Shown: positions 8,595-18,401, numbered from the stretch's first letter. The stretch: 64,000 nucleotides of DNA from Methylovorus sp. MM2 (GCF_001648895.1 NZ_LXUF01000016.1:124001-188000); one strand, 5' to 3'. The notes: generated by a model not told the origin, from the letters alone. Translations and numbers: made by a program.

Positions 8595-9623
8595 TCACTC
8601 AGCGATTTTAACGGTTTGCCCACTGCTTGCTGCTTTAAGCGTTGCGACAATGACTTTGCAGTTGGTCTTTGCATCATCTAGAGTGAGCTTTGGTGTTTTA
8701 TCGTTTAAAACACAATCACTGAAATGCTCTATCTCAAGATTGAAGTGGTTGGATGCGGGATATTGCTCTTCACCTTTCTTCCCATCTTCTGACCACCAAC
8801 TAATGACAGGTACATCATTTGTGCCAGGTAATTGCCATACGGTATGGCATTTAACGCCGCCTTTGGTGCCAATGATGGTGTATTCGGATTGGCGACTGCA
8901 CTCAAAGCTGATATCAAAGTGGCCACGTTTGCCATTGCCAAAATCAATCATGCCGCTGGTGGCGATATCAGCACCAGTTTCAGCATATTTTGCCATTGCA
9001 GAAACGCTGACTGGGGTTTCATCAAAACAATGACGTAATGTGTGTATAGCGTAAGGCCCGACATCCCACATGGCGCCTCCGCCAAGGTCTGTATCGTTAG
9101 CGAGGCGATACATGCGAGCTGGGCGCATCATGAATGAGTAACTGGCTTTTGCATAGCGTACTTCGCCGATGATGCCTGAAGCGATGATCTCTTTAACGCG
9201 TGTATGTTGTGGATGAAAGCGATACATAAAGCCTTCCATTACTTTTACCTGATGTTTTTTTGCCGCGATTTCGATGGCTTCAACATCGGCAACCGTGATC
9301 GCTAAAGGTTTTTCTATCAACACGTGTTTGCCTTTTGCAATCGCTTTTAATGCCCATTCGCCATGCTCATGATTCGAAAGAGGAATGTAAACCGCTTGTA
9401 CATTGGCATCATCTAATAGTGCTTCAAGTGTGTCATAGGTTTTAACGTCAGATAATTGCGGCGCATATTTGTTTAAAGTTTCAGCTGCCGCACCCGGGCG
9501 ACGGCTTGCAATGGCAACCAGTTTCGAGTTGCTTGCTTCAACGATAGCGGGTAACAGTCGTTCGTTGACACGGGCCGCGCCGAGTATGCCCCAATGCAGT
9601 CTTGTATTTTTGTTATCTGGCAT
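8595..9623 (-). CDS. Gfo/Idh/MocA family NAD(P)-dependent oxidoreductase
   Basis: A 342-residue oxidoreductase of the glucose-fructose oxidoreductase / inositol dehydrogenase family, acting on a sugar or sugar-like substrate that cannot be named from sequence. The N-terminal Rossmann fold has GILGAARVNERLLPAI. The conserved EKPLA motif, whose lysine is catalytic, is at about residue 99. A GGGAMWDVGPYAIH block (WDxGxY/H) marks the substrate domain. No metabolic partner gene adjoins it. Confidence 0.87.
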   Translation of the reverse strand: MPDNKNTRLHWGILGAARVNERLLPAIVEASNSKLVAIASRRPGAAAETLNKYAPQLSDVKTYDTLEALLDDANVQAVYIPLSNHEHGEWALKAIAKGKHVLIEKPLAITVADVEAIEIAAKKHQVKVMEGFMYRFHPQHTRVKEIIASGIIGEVRYAKASYSFMMRPARMYRLANDTDLGGGAMWDVGPYAIHTLRHCFDETPVSVSAMAKYAETGADIATSGMIDFGNGKRGHFDISFECSRQSEYTIIGTKGGVKCHTVWQLPGTNDVPVISWWSEDGKKGEEQYPASNHFNLEIEHFSDCVLNDKTPKLTLDDAKTNCKVIVATLKAASSGQTVKIAE

Positions 9624-9770
9624 GGTGATCCTTTTTTGCAGATTATTTTTATTCTCTAGAGACTACGCGCTAGTTTTAGTATGGGTGCTGTTTCGTTCTA
9701 CGTGTTAGGTACTGATTTTTATTAGCTAGATAGCTAACTAACTGTAAAGAGGATGAGATAAATAATTGGT

Positions 9771-10577
9771 TCAACGTTTATCAGGGGTGATCTCTGAGTT
9801 TTCAGCACTATCTTGCGCGGCATTGCTATACAAAATCATGATGGAGACACGGCGATTTTTTGCGCGGCCTTCAAGTGTGGAGTTATCGCTGATTGGTTGA
9901 GCCGAACCAAAGCCGGCAGCACTCAGGCGGCTTTCATCTAACCCAGACGCGCTGAATGATCTAACGAGGCTAGTGGCGCGTAGGGCTGAAAGCTCCCAAT
10001 TAGAAAAGAACTGATCATTATGAATAGGTTGATTATCTGTATGTCCCTCAATCTGTATCAGATTGCTGTTCGTTTTTAACGACTCAGCGATTTCTCCTAA
10101 AGGGCCGCTAGCCGCTGGAGATAGCGTCGCAGATCCCGGGGAAAACAGTAGGCTGTCGTGGATGTCTATACGAATACCGCGATTGTTTTGCACCATACGT
10201 ATCTTGCCCTGACTGATTAAAGGGCTAAGTGAGTTAGAAAGCTTCATGGCCATCGCCGCCATAGACTCGCGCTCCTTAATCATCTTCTCGCTGCGTAATT
10301 GACTTAGATTGATCGGCTGGATGATAGATGCGCGATGCGTGTTCTTGCGAGTGGAACCTTCACTGCCATTTACTTGCTGACCGATGCGCGGTGAGATGTC
10401 ACCACTGAATGCGCTACCTAAGGAGGAGGTCAGTTGATTGTATTTGCCTTGGTTGACGGATGATATGGCATACATGACCACGAAGAACGCAAAGAGCAGG
10501 GTGATGAAATCTGCATAGGAGACCAACCATCGTTCATGGTTCTCGTGTTCTTCCTCATGCGGCCTTCTACGTATCAT
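9771..10577 (-). CDS. motD: Flagellar stator protein MotD (MotB-type)
   Basis: The peptidoglycan-anchored stator subunit of a second motor set. Residues about 18-45 form one membrane helix with the proton-carrying aspartate in SYADFITLLFAFFVVMYA. The C-terminal half is an OmpA-like peptidoglycan-binding domain, with IEGHTDNQPI and GRAKNRRVSIMI. It has 268 residues. It is the last gene of the flhB-motD operon and follows motC by 12 bases. The pairing and position are those of Pseudomonas MotC-MotD, distinct from motAB at 20608-22427. Confidence 0.9.
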   Translation of the reverse strand: MIRRRPHEEEHENHERWLVSYADFITLLFAFFVVMYAISSVNQGKYNQLTSSLGSAFSGDISPRIGQQVNGSEGSTRKNTHRASIIQPINLSQLRSEKMIKERESMAAMAMKLSNSLSPLISQGKIRMVQNNRGIRIDIHDSLLFSPGSATLSPAASGPLGEIAESLKTNSNLIQIEGHTDNQPIHNDQFFSNWELSALRATSLVRSFSASGLDESRLSAAGFGSAQPISDNSTLEGRAKNRRVSIMILYSNAAQDSAENSEITPDKR

Positions 10578-10589
10578 GATGGGCGCTAT

Positions 10590-11330
10590 TTAACGCAAGT
10601 AACCCTGCAACCGCTCTTCGACGATTCTGGGGTGATCGCCGTTCAAGATCGAGACCCAGGCATTTAGCAACATTTCACGCCGGACGCCTTCCAGTTGGAT
10701 GATGGCTTTCAATTTGTTGCCAATGGGTAGAAAAACTAGATTAGCCAGGCCAACGCCGTAGATGGTTGCCACGAATGCTACAGCGATACCGCTACCTAGC
10801 TTGGTTGGGTCAGATAAGTTTTCCATCACGTGAATCAGCCCCAGTACCGCACCCAAAATACCGATAGTAGGCGCATAACCGCCAGCGGCATCCCATATCT
10901 TTGCGGCATTACGTCTTTGGGTTTCGTGAAAATACATATCAATACTGCATATCTCACGTACTTTTTCCGGTGCGATACCATCGATCATGAGGCGCAACCC
11001 TTTTTTTACGAAAGGGTCTTTTTCTGCATTGAGGTTAGCTTCCAGCTTGAAGATGCCGTCTTTTCTCGCGACATTGCTCCATATCATGATACGTTTGGCG
11101 AGCGCTTTTCTGTCATCGGCAGGCGGAGAAAAGACAAGGCCAAGCATCTTGACTCCCATGACAAAGCTCGATGGTGGCGTTTGAAGCAGCACTGCACCAA
11201 AAGTGCCCAATATGACGATGATAAAAGCGGCTGGTTGGACCAGCGAACTAATATGACCACCTTCTAATGCCTGCCCGCCTAAAATCCCTACAATGGCAAT
11301 GATAATGCCGGTTAAGCTGCCCCAGTCCAT
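10590..11330 (-). CDS. motC: Flagellar stator protein MotC (MotA-type)
   Basis: A proton-channel stator subunit of 246 residues with four predicted membrane helices. The ARKDGIFKLE segment corresponds to the charged cytoplasmic loop that contacts FliG. The helices AGGYAPTIGILGAVLGLIH and FVATIYGVGLANLVFLPIG carry the conserved prolines. Its start overlaps the end of fliA by 19 bases. With motD it makes the second stator set of this genome. Confidence 0.91.
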   Translation of the reverse strand: MDWGSLTGIIIAIVGILGGQALEGGHISSLVQPAAFIIVILGTFGAVLLQTPPSSFVMGVKMLGLVFSPPADDRKALAKRIMIWSNVARKDGIFKLEANLNAEKDPFVKKGLRLMIDGIAPEKVREICSIDMYFHETQRRNAAKIWDAAGGYAPTIGILGAVLGLIHVMENLSDPTKLGSGIAVAFVATIYGVGLANLVFLPIGNKLKAIIQLEGVRREMLLNAWVSILNGDHPRIVEERLQGYLR

Positions 11331-12049
11331 GATTGCTCTTTCATATTAGCGCGTAGTCTTGCGATTGCTTGGCTGTGTAACTGGCATACGCGCGACTCTG
11401 AAACATTCATCACGGCACCAATCTCTTTTAAGTTTAATTCTTGTTCGTAGTACAAGCCCATTAAAATCTTCTCGCGCTCTGGCAGGTCATCGATCGCTTC
11501 TATCAGTGCATCTTTGAATGCTGCTGAAAGCATTCCCTGCATGGGATCACCCTTGGCATCTTGCAAGAATCGATCCAGGAAATGATCGCCATTTTCTGAT
11601 GAATCGCTAAAGTCTTCATAATGCAGTAGCTGGTGACCACTACAGTCACCTAGCATGTCGTAATATTCATCTAGTGGGAGATTGAGTTGTTTGGCGACTT
11701 CGCCTTCAGTAGGTGGCCGACCTAAAGATTGTTCAAGCTGGTTGATGGCAGTCTCAACGTCACGCATATTCTTGCGCACACTACGTGGCAGCCAATCCGC
11801 ACTACGCAGCTCATCTATCATCGCACCACGAATTCTTTGTGCTGCATAAGTCTCGAACTGCGCACCATGGCTGTCTTCATACCGATTCACGGCATCCAGC
11901 AGTCCCATCATGCCGGCCTGAATGAGGTCATCGATCTCCACGCTGGGTGGTAGTTTAGCTTTAAGCTGATATGCCAGTTTTTTGACGAGTTGCGCGTGTT
12001 GCGTGAGCAACTCATCTTTCTGGTCGGATTTTCCACTTGCCGTGTACAT
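11312..12049 (-). CDS. fliA: RNA polymerase sigma factor FliA (sigma28)
   Basis: Directs transcription of late flagellar and chemotaxis genes. The 245-residue protein has region 2 (DLIQAGMMGLLDAV, GAQFETYAAQRIRGAMIDEL, then DWLPRSVR), region 3 (LGRPPTEGEVAKQLN) and a region 4 helix-turn-helix (LNLKEIGAVMNVSESRVCQ). All are typical of FliA. Promoters that fit it exactly occur in this window (5583, 18003, 18180, 18347, 20449, 33947). It lies between flhG and motC in the operon. Confidence 0.97.
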   Translation of the reverse strand: MYTASGKSDQKDELLTQHAQLVKKLAYQLKAKLPPSVEIDDLIQAGMMGLLDAVNRYEDSHGAQFETYAAQRIRGAMIDELRSADWLPRSVRKNMRDVETAINQLEQSLGRPPTEGEVAKQLNLPLDEYYDMLGDCSGHQLLHYEDFSDSSENGDHFLDRFLQDAKGDPMQGMLSAAFKDALIEAIDDLPEREKILMGLYYEQELNLKEIGAVMNVSESRVCQLHSQAIARLRANMKEQSWTGAA

Positions 12050-12087
12050 AACTTATATCATTCACTTTGCTAACTGAAGAGTCCTTA

Positions 12088-12912
12088 CTAGACAATTGTA
12101 GACAACTCTTGTTTGTAATCAAGCCGTTTCGCTAAAGTTTGGAATGCTTTTGAAGCATTTGCCATAGGAAAAGCCTCTATAACAGCCCGTCCCAGCTTGG
12201 CCGCGCGGCCAATATGCTCGTCAGATGGAATAGTACCAAGAAACTCTAGTTCGATTTGTAAAAAGTGTTTTGCCACATGGGAAATATTACGGAAAACCAC
12301 TTCTGACTGTGATTCAGTCGCATCGCTGACCAGAATTCCAAAAGGCCGATTACCGATTTTGCTGGCAACCTGCTTAATGATCATATAAGCCTGCTTGATG
12401 GATTCTGGGTCGCGAGTCAGCTGAATCACGATCTCATTATCATTGAGCGTTTCAAGCGGTAATGTGTTATCGCTGTTAAGTGCTACATCGACCAGTACCA
12501 TTTCATATTGATTGGCAAGGCGTGTAAATACGCGATTTAGCTCTGGCTTGATCATGTCATTGACCGACATATTGCCGCGCACTTTGTGCGATAGTTTGGC
12601 TATCGCGTACCCATGCTCAGACCTTCTGATGACATAATCCAGAGATATGCGCTGATAAACCACGTCTACCAATGAAGGCAGGGCATCCATGCCATATTGA
12701 AATACTGCTTCGCGAGAATCATGTGCTGCGACGATTAGTACTTCATTGCCTTCATAGCCTATAGAGGCAGCAAGATTGGTGATGAGGCGTGTTTGTTCTT
12801 TTGTCGCTGTAGAAGAGGTTGGCGAGGCTGAGATGACAGAGACGATACGAGGCTTGGGTTTTGCCATGATACGGCGCAACCCATAGGCCTGATCCTTATG
12901 GAAATTAGGCAT
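12088..12912 (-). CDS. flhG: FlhG/FleN-like flagellar number regulator lacking a P-loop
   Basis: FlhG is a MinD-like ATPase that activates the GTPase of FlhF and limits flagellar number. Position (overlapping flhF by eight bases, ahead of fliA) and the N-terminal motif DQAYGLRRIM (residues 7-16, the FlhF-activating DQAxxLR helix) identify it. The deviant Walker A loop expected after the first strand (KGGVGKT) is replaced by SASPTSSTATKEQT. The DADLG-type switch is AAHDSRE, and the Walker A' region reads VLVDVALNSD. The frame is intact over 274 residues, so this looks like loss of ATP binding and not decay. A pseudo-ATPase role is inference. Confidence 0.85.
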   Translation of the reverse strand: MPNFHKDQAYGLRRIMAKPKPRIVSVISASPTSSTATKEQTRLITNLAASIGYEGNEVLIVAAHDSREAVFQYGMDALPSLVDVVYQRISLDYVIRRSEHGYAIAKLSHKVRGNMSVNDMIKPELNRVFTRLANQYEMVLVDVALNSDNTLPLETLNDNEIVIQLTRDPESIKQAYMIIKQVASKIGNRPFGILVSDATESQSEVVFRNISHVAKHFLQIELEFLGTIPSDEHIGRAAKLGRAVIEAFPMANASKAFQTLAKRLDYKQELSTIV

Positions 12913-14458
12913 GGTCGACTCCTGCTAACGCTGGGGCACCTGCCATATTGTGGGTGGCACCCATGAGAAATGGCAGCTCGTCGTTGCGCATCTGGAATGG
13001 ATTATTACGTTGTTTGCTCAGTTTCAGGGTACGGTGAACCAATACCTTTTTGTTCGCAAGGTGTAGATCCTCAGGCACGCGTTGACCATTGGCTACATAA
13101 TAAACTTTTAGTTTTTCACGGATCACAACATCAAGTACATTACCAATGATTGCTGCTTCATCCAGTTTTGTCATGATGCAACCGTCAAGCCCTTTACCTT
13201 TATAGGCATTGATGACATCAGTTAAAGTCTCGCTGGTATTCGTCGCATTCAGGCATAAAAGCTTTTTGATCTTTTTGTCGGTGCTTGAAAGCATGGCGAT
13301 CTGTTCGGACACCATACGATCACGTTGGCTGACACCTACTGTATCGATCAAGATAGTGTGTTTGCCTTTAAGCTCTTCCAGCGCGATCTTCAGATCAGCT
13401 TCGTCTTTGACTGCATGCACCATCACACCAAGGATTTTTCCGTAGATACGTAGCTGTTCATGTCCACCGATACGATAAGCATCTGTCGTGATGAGCCCCA
13501 GTTTGTTTGCACCATGCTTCATGACGAAGCGCGCAGCCAGCTTGGCTGTTGTTGTTGTCTTGCCAACACCGGTTGGGCCGATCAGCGTGAATATGCCGCC
13601 TTGATCCAGAATCTCGTTTTCATCAGGCATTGTTAGCAGATTCTTCTCGATAATCGCCTGCATCCAGTTCATACCTTCTTTTTGTGAAAGGTTGGCAGGC
13701 ATACTTTCTGCGAGCTGTCTTGAGAGGGCAGGGCTATAGCCGCCACTAAGCAGGGTACCCAGCATGATAGATTTTACTGGATCACGTTTTTGCGTATTGT
13801 TCCAAGCCATTTCAGTCAATTGAGACTCGATGGCATTACGCATGGTGCGGATTTCGCCCATCATGCTGGCGATTTGTTTTGCACCAAGCTCGGGAATGCT
13901 AAGCTCTTGAGATACAGCTACCGGGGCAGCCGGTTCTGCTTTTACCACGGGAGCTGGAGCAGGCTTTTCGGCTAATTGTTTCTGTGCGCTCGCCTGTACT
14001 GTATTCAGCTTGGATGGTGTTGCTGTCACAGTGTGGGCAACAGCGCGGCTAACAGTGCGGTTAGATGTGATGACGCTTGGCTTGGCCATGATCCTTTTTA
14101 CTGGCTCAGGCATAAACTGGGCTTCATTGTTGAATTCTGCTTCTGGAGCTTCAGGCGCTTCAAATTCCGGCGCTTCAAACTTAGATGAAGCCAAAGACGT
14201 TTCCAACCGGTGGTTCTTGCTCACGAATGAGAGGAATGAGTCATCCTCCTCCAATGAATCAAGATAATCAGGAGACATCTTCGTATCCGTATCCTCATCG
14301 TTGATCAGGGCTTCAATGTCTTCTTCCTTGAATGCCAGAATCTCGATCCCCCCACTGACTGTGCGGTTAGACAGGATCACGGCTTCAGCGCCGAGCTCCT
14401 TACGCACCATGCTCAATGCTTCACGTGAGTTTTTAGCGAAAAATCGTTTGATGTTCAT
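12905..14458 (-). CDS. flhF: Flagellar biosynthesis GTPase FlhF
   Basis: An SRP-type GTPase that sets the site of flagellar assembly. Residues 1-80 are the FlhF B-domain (MNIKRFFAKNSREALSMVRK start). A long Pro/Ala-rich linker follows to about 195, then the N and G domains. The G1 loop is GPTGVGKTTTTAKL, the G3 region is IDTVGVSQRD (usually DTAG) and the G4 motif is TKLDEA. It has 517 residues, on the long side because of the linker. The start overlaps the flhA stop (ATGA), and the end overlaps flhG. Confidence 0.95.
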   Translation of the reverse strand: MNIKRFFAKNSREALSMVRKELGAEAVILSNRTVSGGIEILAFKEEDIEALINDEDTDTKMSPDYLDSLEEDDSFLSFVSKNHRLETSLASSKFEAPEFEAPEAPEAEFNNEAQFMPEPVKRIMAKPSVITSNRTVSRAVAHTVTATPSKLNTVQASAQKQLAEKPAPAPVVKAEPAAPVAVSQELSIPELGAKQIASMMGEIRTMRNAIESQLTEMAWNNTQKRDPVKSIMLGTLLSGGYSPALSRQLAESMPANLSQKEGMNWMQAIIEKNLLTMPDENEILDQGGIFTLIGPTGVGKTTTTAKLAARFVMKHGANKLGLITTDAYRIGGHEQLRIYGKILGVMVHAVKDEADLKIALEELKGKHTILIDTVGVSQRDRMVSEQIAMLSSTDKKIKKLLCLNATNTSETLTDVINAYKGKGLDGCIMTKLDEAAIIGNVLDVVIREKLKVYYVANGQRVPEDLHLANKKVLVHRTLKLSKQRNNPFQMRNDELPFLMGATHNMAGAPALAGVDHA

Positions 14459-16536
14459 GCTTGACCTCCAATAAGGCTAGTAACGCGGATAGTTTTTGAA
14501 TCAGGGAGTTCTTCATGCGAAAGCACACGAAGATGTGGGATTGCACGACGTAAAAACTTGGAAAGGGCTGCTCGTAATTGGGCTGGTACCAGTAACACTG
14601 GGGTCATGCCCATTTGCTCTTGTTTTCTTGATGCTACCTCTGTCTGCCTGGCTAATGTCTCAGCCAAGCCGGGTTCGATAGCAGCGCCAGTTGCATTATT
14701 GCTTTGCATCGCTTGTAGCAATAAGCGTTCAAGGTTGTTATCCAATGCCATGACTGAAAGCTCGTTACTCATCGGGAACAGCTGCTGCACAATGGCACGG
14801 CCTAACTGAACCCGCACTAAAGCAGTAAGATCATTGGCGTCTTGCGTGTGAGAGGCATGCTCAGCCAGTGTTTCGACAATAGTGCGCATGTCACGGATAT
14901 GTACACCTTCCATCAGCAGGTTCTGTAATACTTTCTGGATGGTGGAGAGTGACAACATCTTGGGCACTAGATCTTCGATCAGTTTTGGTGATTCTTTGCC
15001 CACATGATCCAGCAACTGTTGCACTTCTTGACGGCCTAATAGCTCAGCAGCATTGGTCGTGATGATATGGTTAAGATGCGTGGCGATGACTGTACCTGCA
15101 TCGACCACGGTATAACCCATACCCTGCGCTTGGTCACGAAGGCCAGAATCCACCCAGATGGCAGGTAATCCAAAAGCAGGATCTGTAGTAGCTGCACCTG
15201 GTAATGTGCCGCTCACCATGCCAGGGTTGATCGCAAGAAATTGGCCTTGATGAGACTCACCGCTAGCGATCTCTACCCCTTTAAGGGTGATGCGATAAGC
15301 AGATGGTTTGAGTTCCAAGTTGTCACGGATATGTACGGTAGGGGATAAAAAGCCAACCTCTTGTGCAAATTTCTTGCGCAGGCCCTTGATGCGTTTTAAA
15401 AGCTCGCCACCCTGTGCCTTATCCACTAGGGGAATCAAGCGATAGCCAACTTCAAGGCCAATCACATCCACTGGCACGACATCGTTCCAGCTTGCCTCTT
15501 CAGGCTCAGCAACGATTTCGGTTTGTTCAGGCGCTTCTGGTGTTTCAGCCGCTTTTTTCTGTGCTGCAATAAAATACCCAAGACCGATCATTAGTATGGA
15601 GAGCAGCAGGAATGCAAAGTGAGGCATGCCGGGGATCAAGCCCATGCCGCCAATGATCGCACCAGTGACGAAAATGGCTTTTGGATTAGAGAACAACTGA
15701 GTCACTAACTGTGTACCGATATCTTGGTCATTGGCTACGCGTGATACCACTACACCAGCAGCGACAGAGATGATGAGGGATGGTATCTGTGCGACCAAGC
15801 CATCGCCAATCGCTAATAAGGTGTAGTTCTTCACTGCATCTGCAAATGCCATGTCATGTTGAAGCACGCCAACGATCAAGCCGCCAATCACGTTGATGAT
15901 TGTGACCAGAATGCCAGCGACTGCATCACCGCGTACATATTTACTGGCACCATCCATTGCCCCATAAAACTCTGCTTCCTGACCGATCTCGCTACGGCGT
16001 TTGCGCGCGTCCTCTTCACCGATCAAACCTGCATTCAGGTCAGCATCGATTGCCATTTGCTTGCCTGGCATCGCATCCAAGGTAAAGCGCGCGCCCACTT
16101 CAGCGATACGACCTGCACCTTTGGTCACCACAATAAAATTGATGATCGTCAATATAATGAATACCACGATACCAACCGCGTAGTTCCCTCCAATCAGAAA
16201 GTGGCCAAATGCCTCGATCACCTTGCCTGCGGAATCTGGGCCTGAGTGACCTTCCGTCAACACCACACGTGTAGATGCCACGTTGAGGGATAGACGCAAC
16301 ATTGTCGTCACAAGAAGAATCGTCGGAAATGCTAGGAAGTCCAGCGGTTTGGAAGTATTAAGACCAATCAGCAACACTAATATAGAGAGTGCGATATTAA
16401 AACTGAACAGTGCATCCAGCATGATCGCCGGTAATGGCAAGATGATCATCGCCAGTAAGAGAACGATGATCAGCGGCGCCGCAATAGCGCGCCCGTTAGC
16501 AGTGTTGGCCCAGTTAGAAAAACTCAGTGCGTTCAT
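14455..16536 (-). CDS. flhA: Flagellar type III export gate protein FlhA
   Basis: The export gate component that energises flagellar protein secretion. The 693-residue length is normal. The N-terminal half has about eight membrane helices and the FHIPEP-type loop with the segment GARFTLDAMPGKQMAIDADL. The C-terminal half is the cytosolic ring that docks chaperone-substrate complexes. It overlaps flhB and flhF by four bases each (ATGA), so translation is probably coupled. Confidence 0.97.
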   Translation of the reverse strand: MNALSFSNWANTANGRAIAAPLIIVLLLAMIILPLPAIMLDALFSFNIALSILVLLIGLNTSKPLDFLAFPTILLVTTMLRLSLNVASTRVVLTEGHSGPDSAGKVIEAFGHFLIGGNYAVGIVVFIILTIINFIVVTKGAGRIAEVGARFTLDAMPGKQMAIDADLNAGLIGEEDARKRRSEIGQEAEFYGAMDGASKYVRGDAVAGILVTIINVIGGLIVGVLQHDMAFADAVKNYTLLAIGDGLVAQIPSLIISVAAGVVVSRVANDQDIGTQLVTQLFSNPKAIFVTGAIIGGMGLIPGMPHFAFLLLSILMIGLGYFIAAQKKAAETPEAPEQTEIVAEPEEASWNDVVPVDVIGLEVGYRLIPLVDKAQGGELLKRIKGLRKKFAQEVGFLSPTVHIRDNLELKPSAYRITLKGVEIASGESHQGQFLAINPGMVSGTLPGAATTDPAFGLPAIWVDSGLRDQAQGMGYTVVDAGTVIATHLNHIITTNAAELLGRQEVQQLLDHVGKESPKLIEDLVPKMLSLSTIQKVLQNLLMEGVHIRDMRTIVETLAEHASHTQDANDLTALVRVQLGRAIVQQLFPMSNELSVMALDNNLERLLLQAMQSNNATGAAIEPGLAETLARQTEVASRKQEQMGMTPVLLVPAQLRAALSKFLRRAIPHLRVLSHEELPDSKTIRVTSLIGGQA

Positions 16537-17702
16537 GGTGTGATCGCCTTAGGTAATTGATTAGCCTCAACGATATGAGGATCTAATTCATCAGGGACTG
16601 GTACGGTCTCTGGCACAACAGGGCGGAAGCCGCCTTGTTTCTTGAAGATACGCATCTGGAATACATAAGCCAGAACCTCAGCGACTGCGGAGTAAAGTGC
16701 TTGAGGAATCTCATCTCCCAATTCGGTATGTGCAAATAAAGCGCGTGCCAGTTTTGGAATCTCAAGTGTCGGGATATTGTGTTCGCCTGCGATCTCACGA
16801 ATCTTCAGCGCCATGACATCAGCACCCTTGGCAACTACTCTTGGCGCTCCAAAGCCATCTTCTTTATATTTAATGGCGACTGCATAGTGGGTAGGGTTGG
16901 TGATTACGACATCAGCTTTAGGTATCTCGGACATCATGCGGCGTCTTGCAATTTCACGTTGCTGTTGACGGATACGCGCCTTGATCTGTGGATTGCCTTC
17001 GCTTTCCTTGGATTCCTGCTTGATTTCCTCTTTCGTCATCTTCAACTTGTCAGCGTAGTGTTTGAGTTGGTAAGGCACATCAATCGCGGCGATGATGACC
17101 AGCGCGCCGACGATAAAAAGGAAACCTTTAAGCATCAAGTCATTGACTTGTGAGATGCCGGTATGCAAAGGTTGAAGAGATAGTTGCAATATCGCACCGA
17201 TATCATTTGAAACCACGATGCAAGACACAACACCCACTAATAATGTTTTTGCAATCGCTTTCACCAGCTCGACTAAGGAGTTCTTGGAGAACATGTTGCT
17301 GATACCCTTGATCGGATTCATGCGGCCAAACTGAGGGATGAATGCTTTCTCGCTCACATTCCAACCGCCAATGAGTGCAGGGGCAGCAATAGCGACTACA
17401 AAGAGTAATAGTGCAAGTGGCGCGAAATCTATAAGTAGGGCATATATAGCATCTGATATCTTCATCAGTAGCAAGGTAGGGTCGAATGCGGCTGCACGTT
17501 CAAATTGCAGGCCAGAGATCAGGTTTTGTTTAAGTGCGCTGCTAAACGTACTGCCCATGGCTAGCAAGCCTAAACCAGCGGATAAAAGCATGACGCAAGT
17601 GATCAGCTCTCTAGAGCGCGGAACGTCACCTTCCTCACGCGCTTTCGAGATGCGCTTGGGCGTCGCCTGTTCCGTTTTTTCTAGATCGCTATCTTCAGCC
17701 AT
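16533..17702 (-). CDS. flhB: Flagellar export switch protein FlhB
   Basis: Controls the switch from hook to filament export. It has 389 residues: four membrane helices in the first 210, then a cytosolic domain with the self-cleaving NPTH motif (ITNPTHYAVAIKY). It is the first gene of the flhB-flhA-flhF-flhG-fliA-motC-motD operon. Its promoter must lie in the AT-rich region above 17702; no sigma28 match faces it. Confidence 0.96.
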   Translation of the reverse strand: MAEDSDLEKTEQATPKRISKAREEGDVPRSRELITCVMLLSAGLGLLAMGSTFSSALKQNLISGLQFERAAAFDPTLLLMKISDAIYALLIDFAPLALLLFVVAIAAPALIGGWNVSEKAFIPQFGRMNPIKGISNMFSKNSLVELVKAIAKTLLVGVVSCIVVSNDIGAILQLSLQPLHTGISQVNDLMLKGFLFIVGALVIIAAIDVPYQLKHYADKLKMTKEEIKQESKESEGNPQIKARIRQQQREIARRRMMSEIPKADVVITNPTHYAVAIKYKEDGFGAPRVVAKGADVMALKIREIAGEHNIPTLEIPKLARALFAHTELGDEIPQALYSAVAEVLAYVFQMRIFKKQGGFRPVVPETVPVPDELDPHIVEANQLPKAITP

Positions 17703-18002
17703 GATTCTTCCAGATCGAGTCCACTATATTTAATCCACTGAGTATTTAATTCACTACAGTTTTATAAATTCATACCGTTATTGGATGTGGCAATTATTCA
17801 GCGATTTGGGGAGGTTGAATCTGGGGAATAAAAGGGTGAAAGCCATCCTTTCTTTTTCCGTAAGCTTAACGAAACTAGATTTTTTGATTAAAAATTAAGC
17901 AATTTAGTGTATTTTTGAAAATAGTTTATAAATTTATTGGTATATAAAACAATTGCTTATTAAATATATGCAAATATTTTCAATTTATTTTAAAAATATC
18001 CC

Positions 18003-18029
18003 TAAAGTTTTCTAAATCGTGACCGATAA
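18003..18029 (+). promoter_or_regulatory. FliA promoter 1 of the flhDC leader
   Basis: TAAAGTTT (18003-18010), eleven bases, ACCGATAA (18022-18029). Fifteen of sixteen box positions fit the sigma28 consensus. An A/T-rich stretch precedes it, as with the other two. Confidence 0.88.
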
Positions 18030-18179
18030 CTAATTTGAAGGTTGTAAATGTGCAGTGCGTGTATTTTTACGATCTTCAGTAAAGTTGTTAGCTTTAAAGT
18101 TTTCGCGTTAAATTTTGGGCAGTAAGTTAGGTCAAATTTAAGGGCAATAAATATTTTTTAAAATATTTAAGAAAAACCC

Positions 18180-18206
18180 TCAAGTTTCCCCAAAGTCGGC
18201 CGATAA
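18180..18206 (+). promoter_or_regulatory. FliA promoter 2 of the flhDC leader
   Basis: TCAAGTTT (18180-18187), eleven bases, GCCGATAA (18199-18206). It lies within the second copy of a duplicated segment. The first 35 or so bases of its transcript would match those of promoter 1, including an identical GATGTGCAGTGCGTGTA-like run. Confidence 0.87.
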
Positions 18207-18346
18207 CTAGTTTGAAGGTTATGGATGTGCAGTGCGTGTACTTTTGTAACTAGAATAATTAGTGTTGTTTAAAGCGGTAATAACAAACGATCGCAAAGGA
18301 CTTTTTAAAAAGATTTAATTTTTTTAAAAAAATGTTAAAACAAGCC

Positions 18347-18373
18347 TAAAGTTTTTTGTTTTTCATCCGATAA
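18347..18373 (+). promoter_or_regulatory. FliA promoter 3 of the flhDC leader
   Basis: TAAAGTTT (18347-18354), eleven bases, TCCGATAA (18366-18373). Fifteen of sixteen box positions match. The downstream sequence is not shared with promoters 1 and 2. A start near 18380 would lie only about 20 bases ahead of the hairpin at 18402. Confidence 0.87.
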
Positions 18374-18401
18374 CAAAAAATATTACGCTGTTTAGCAATT
18401 T

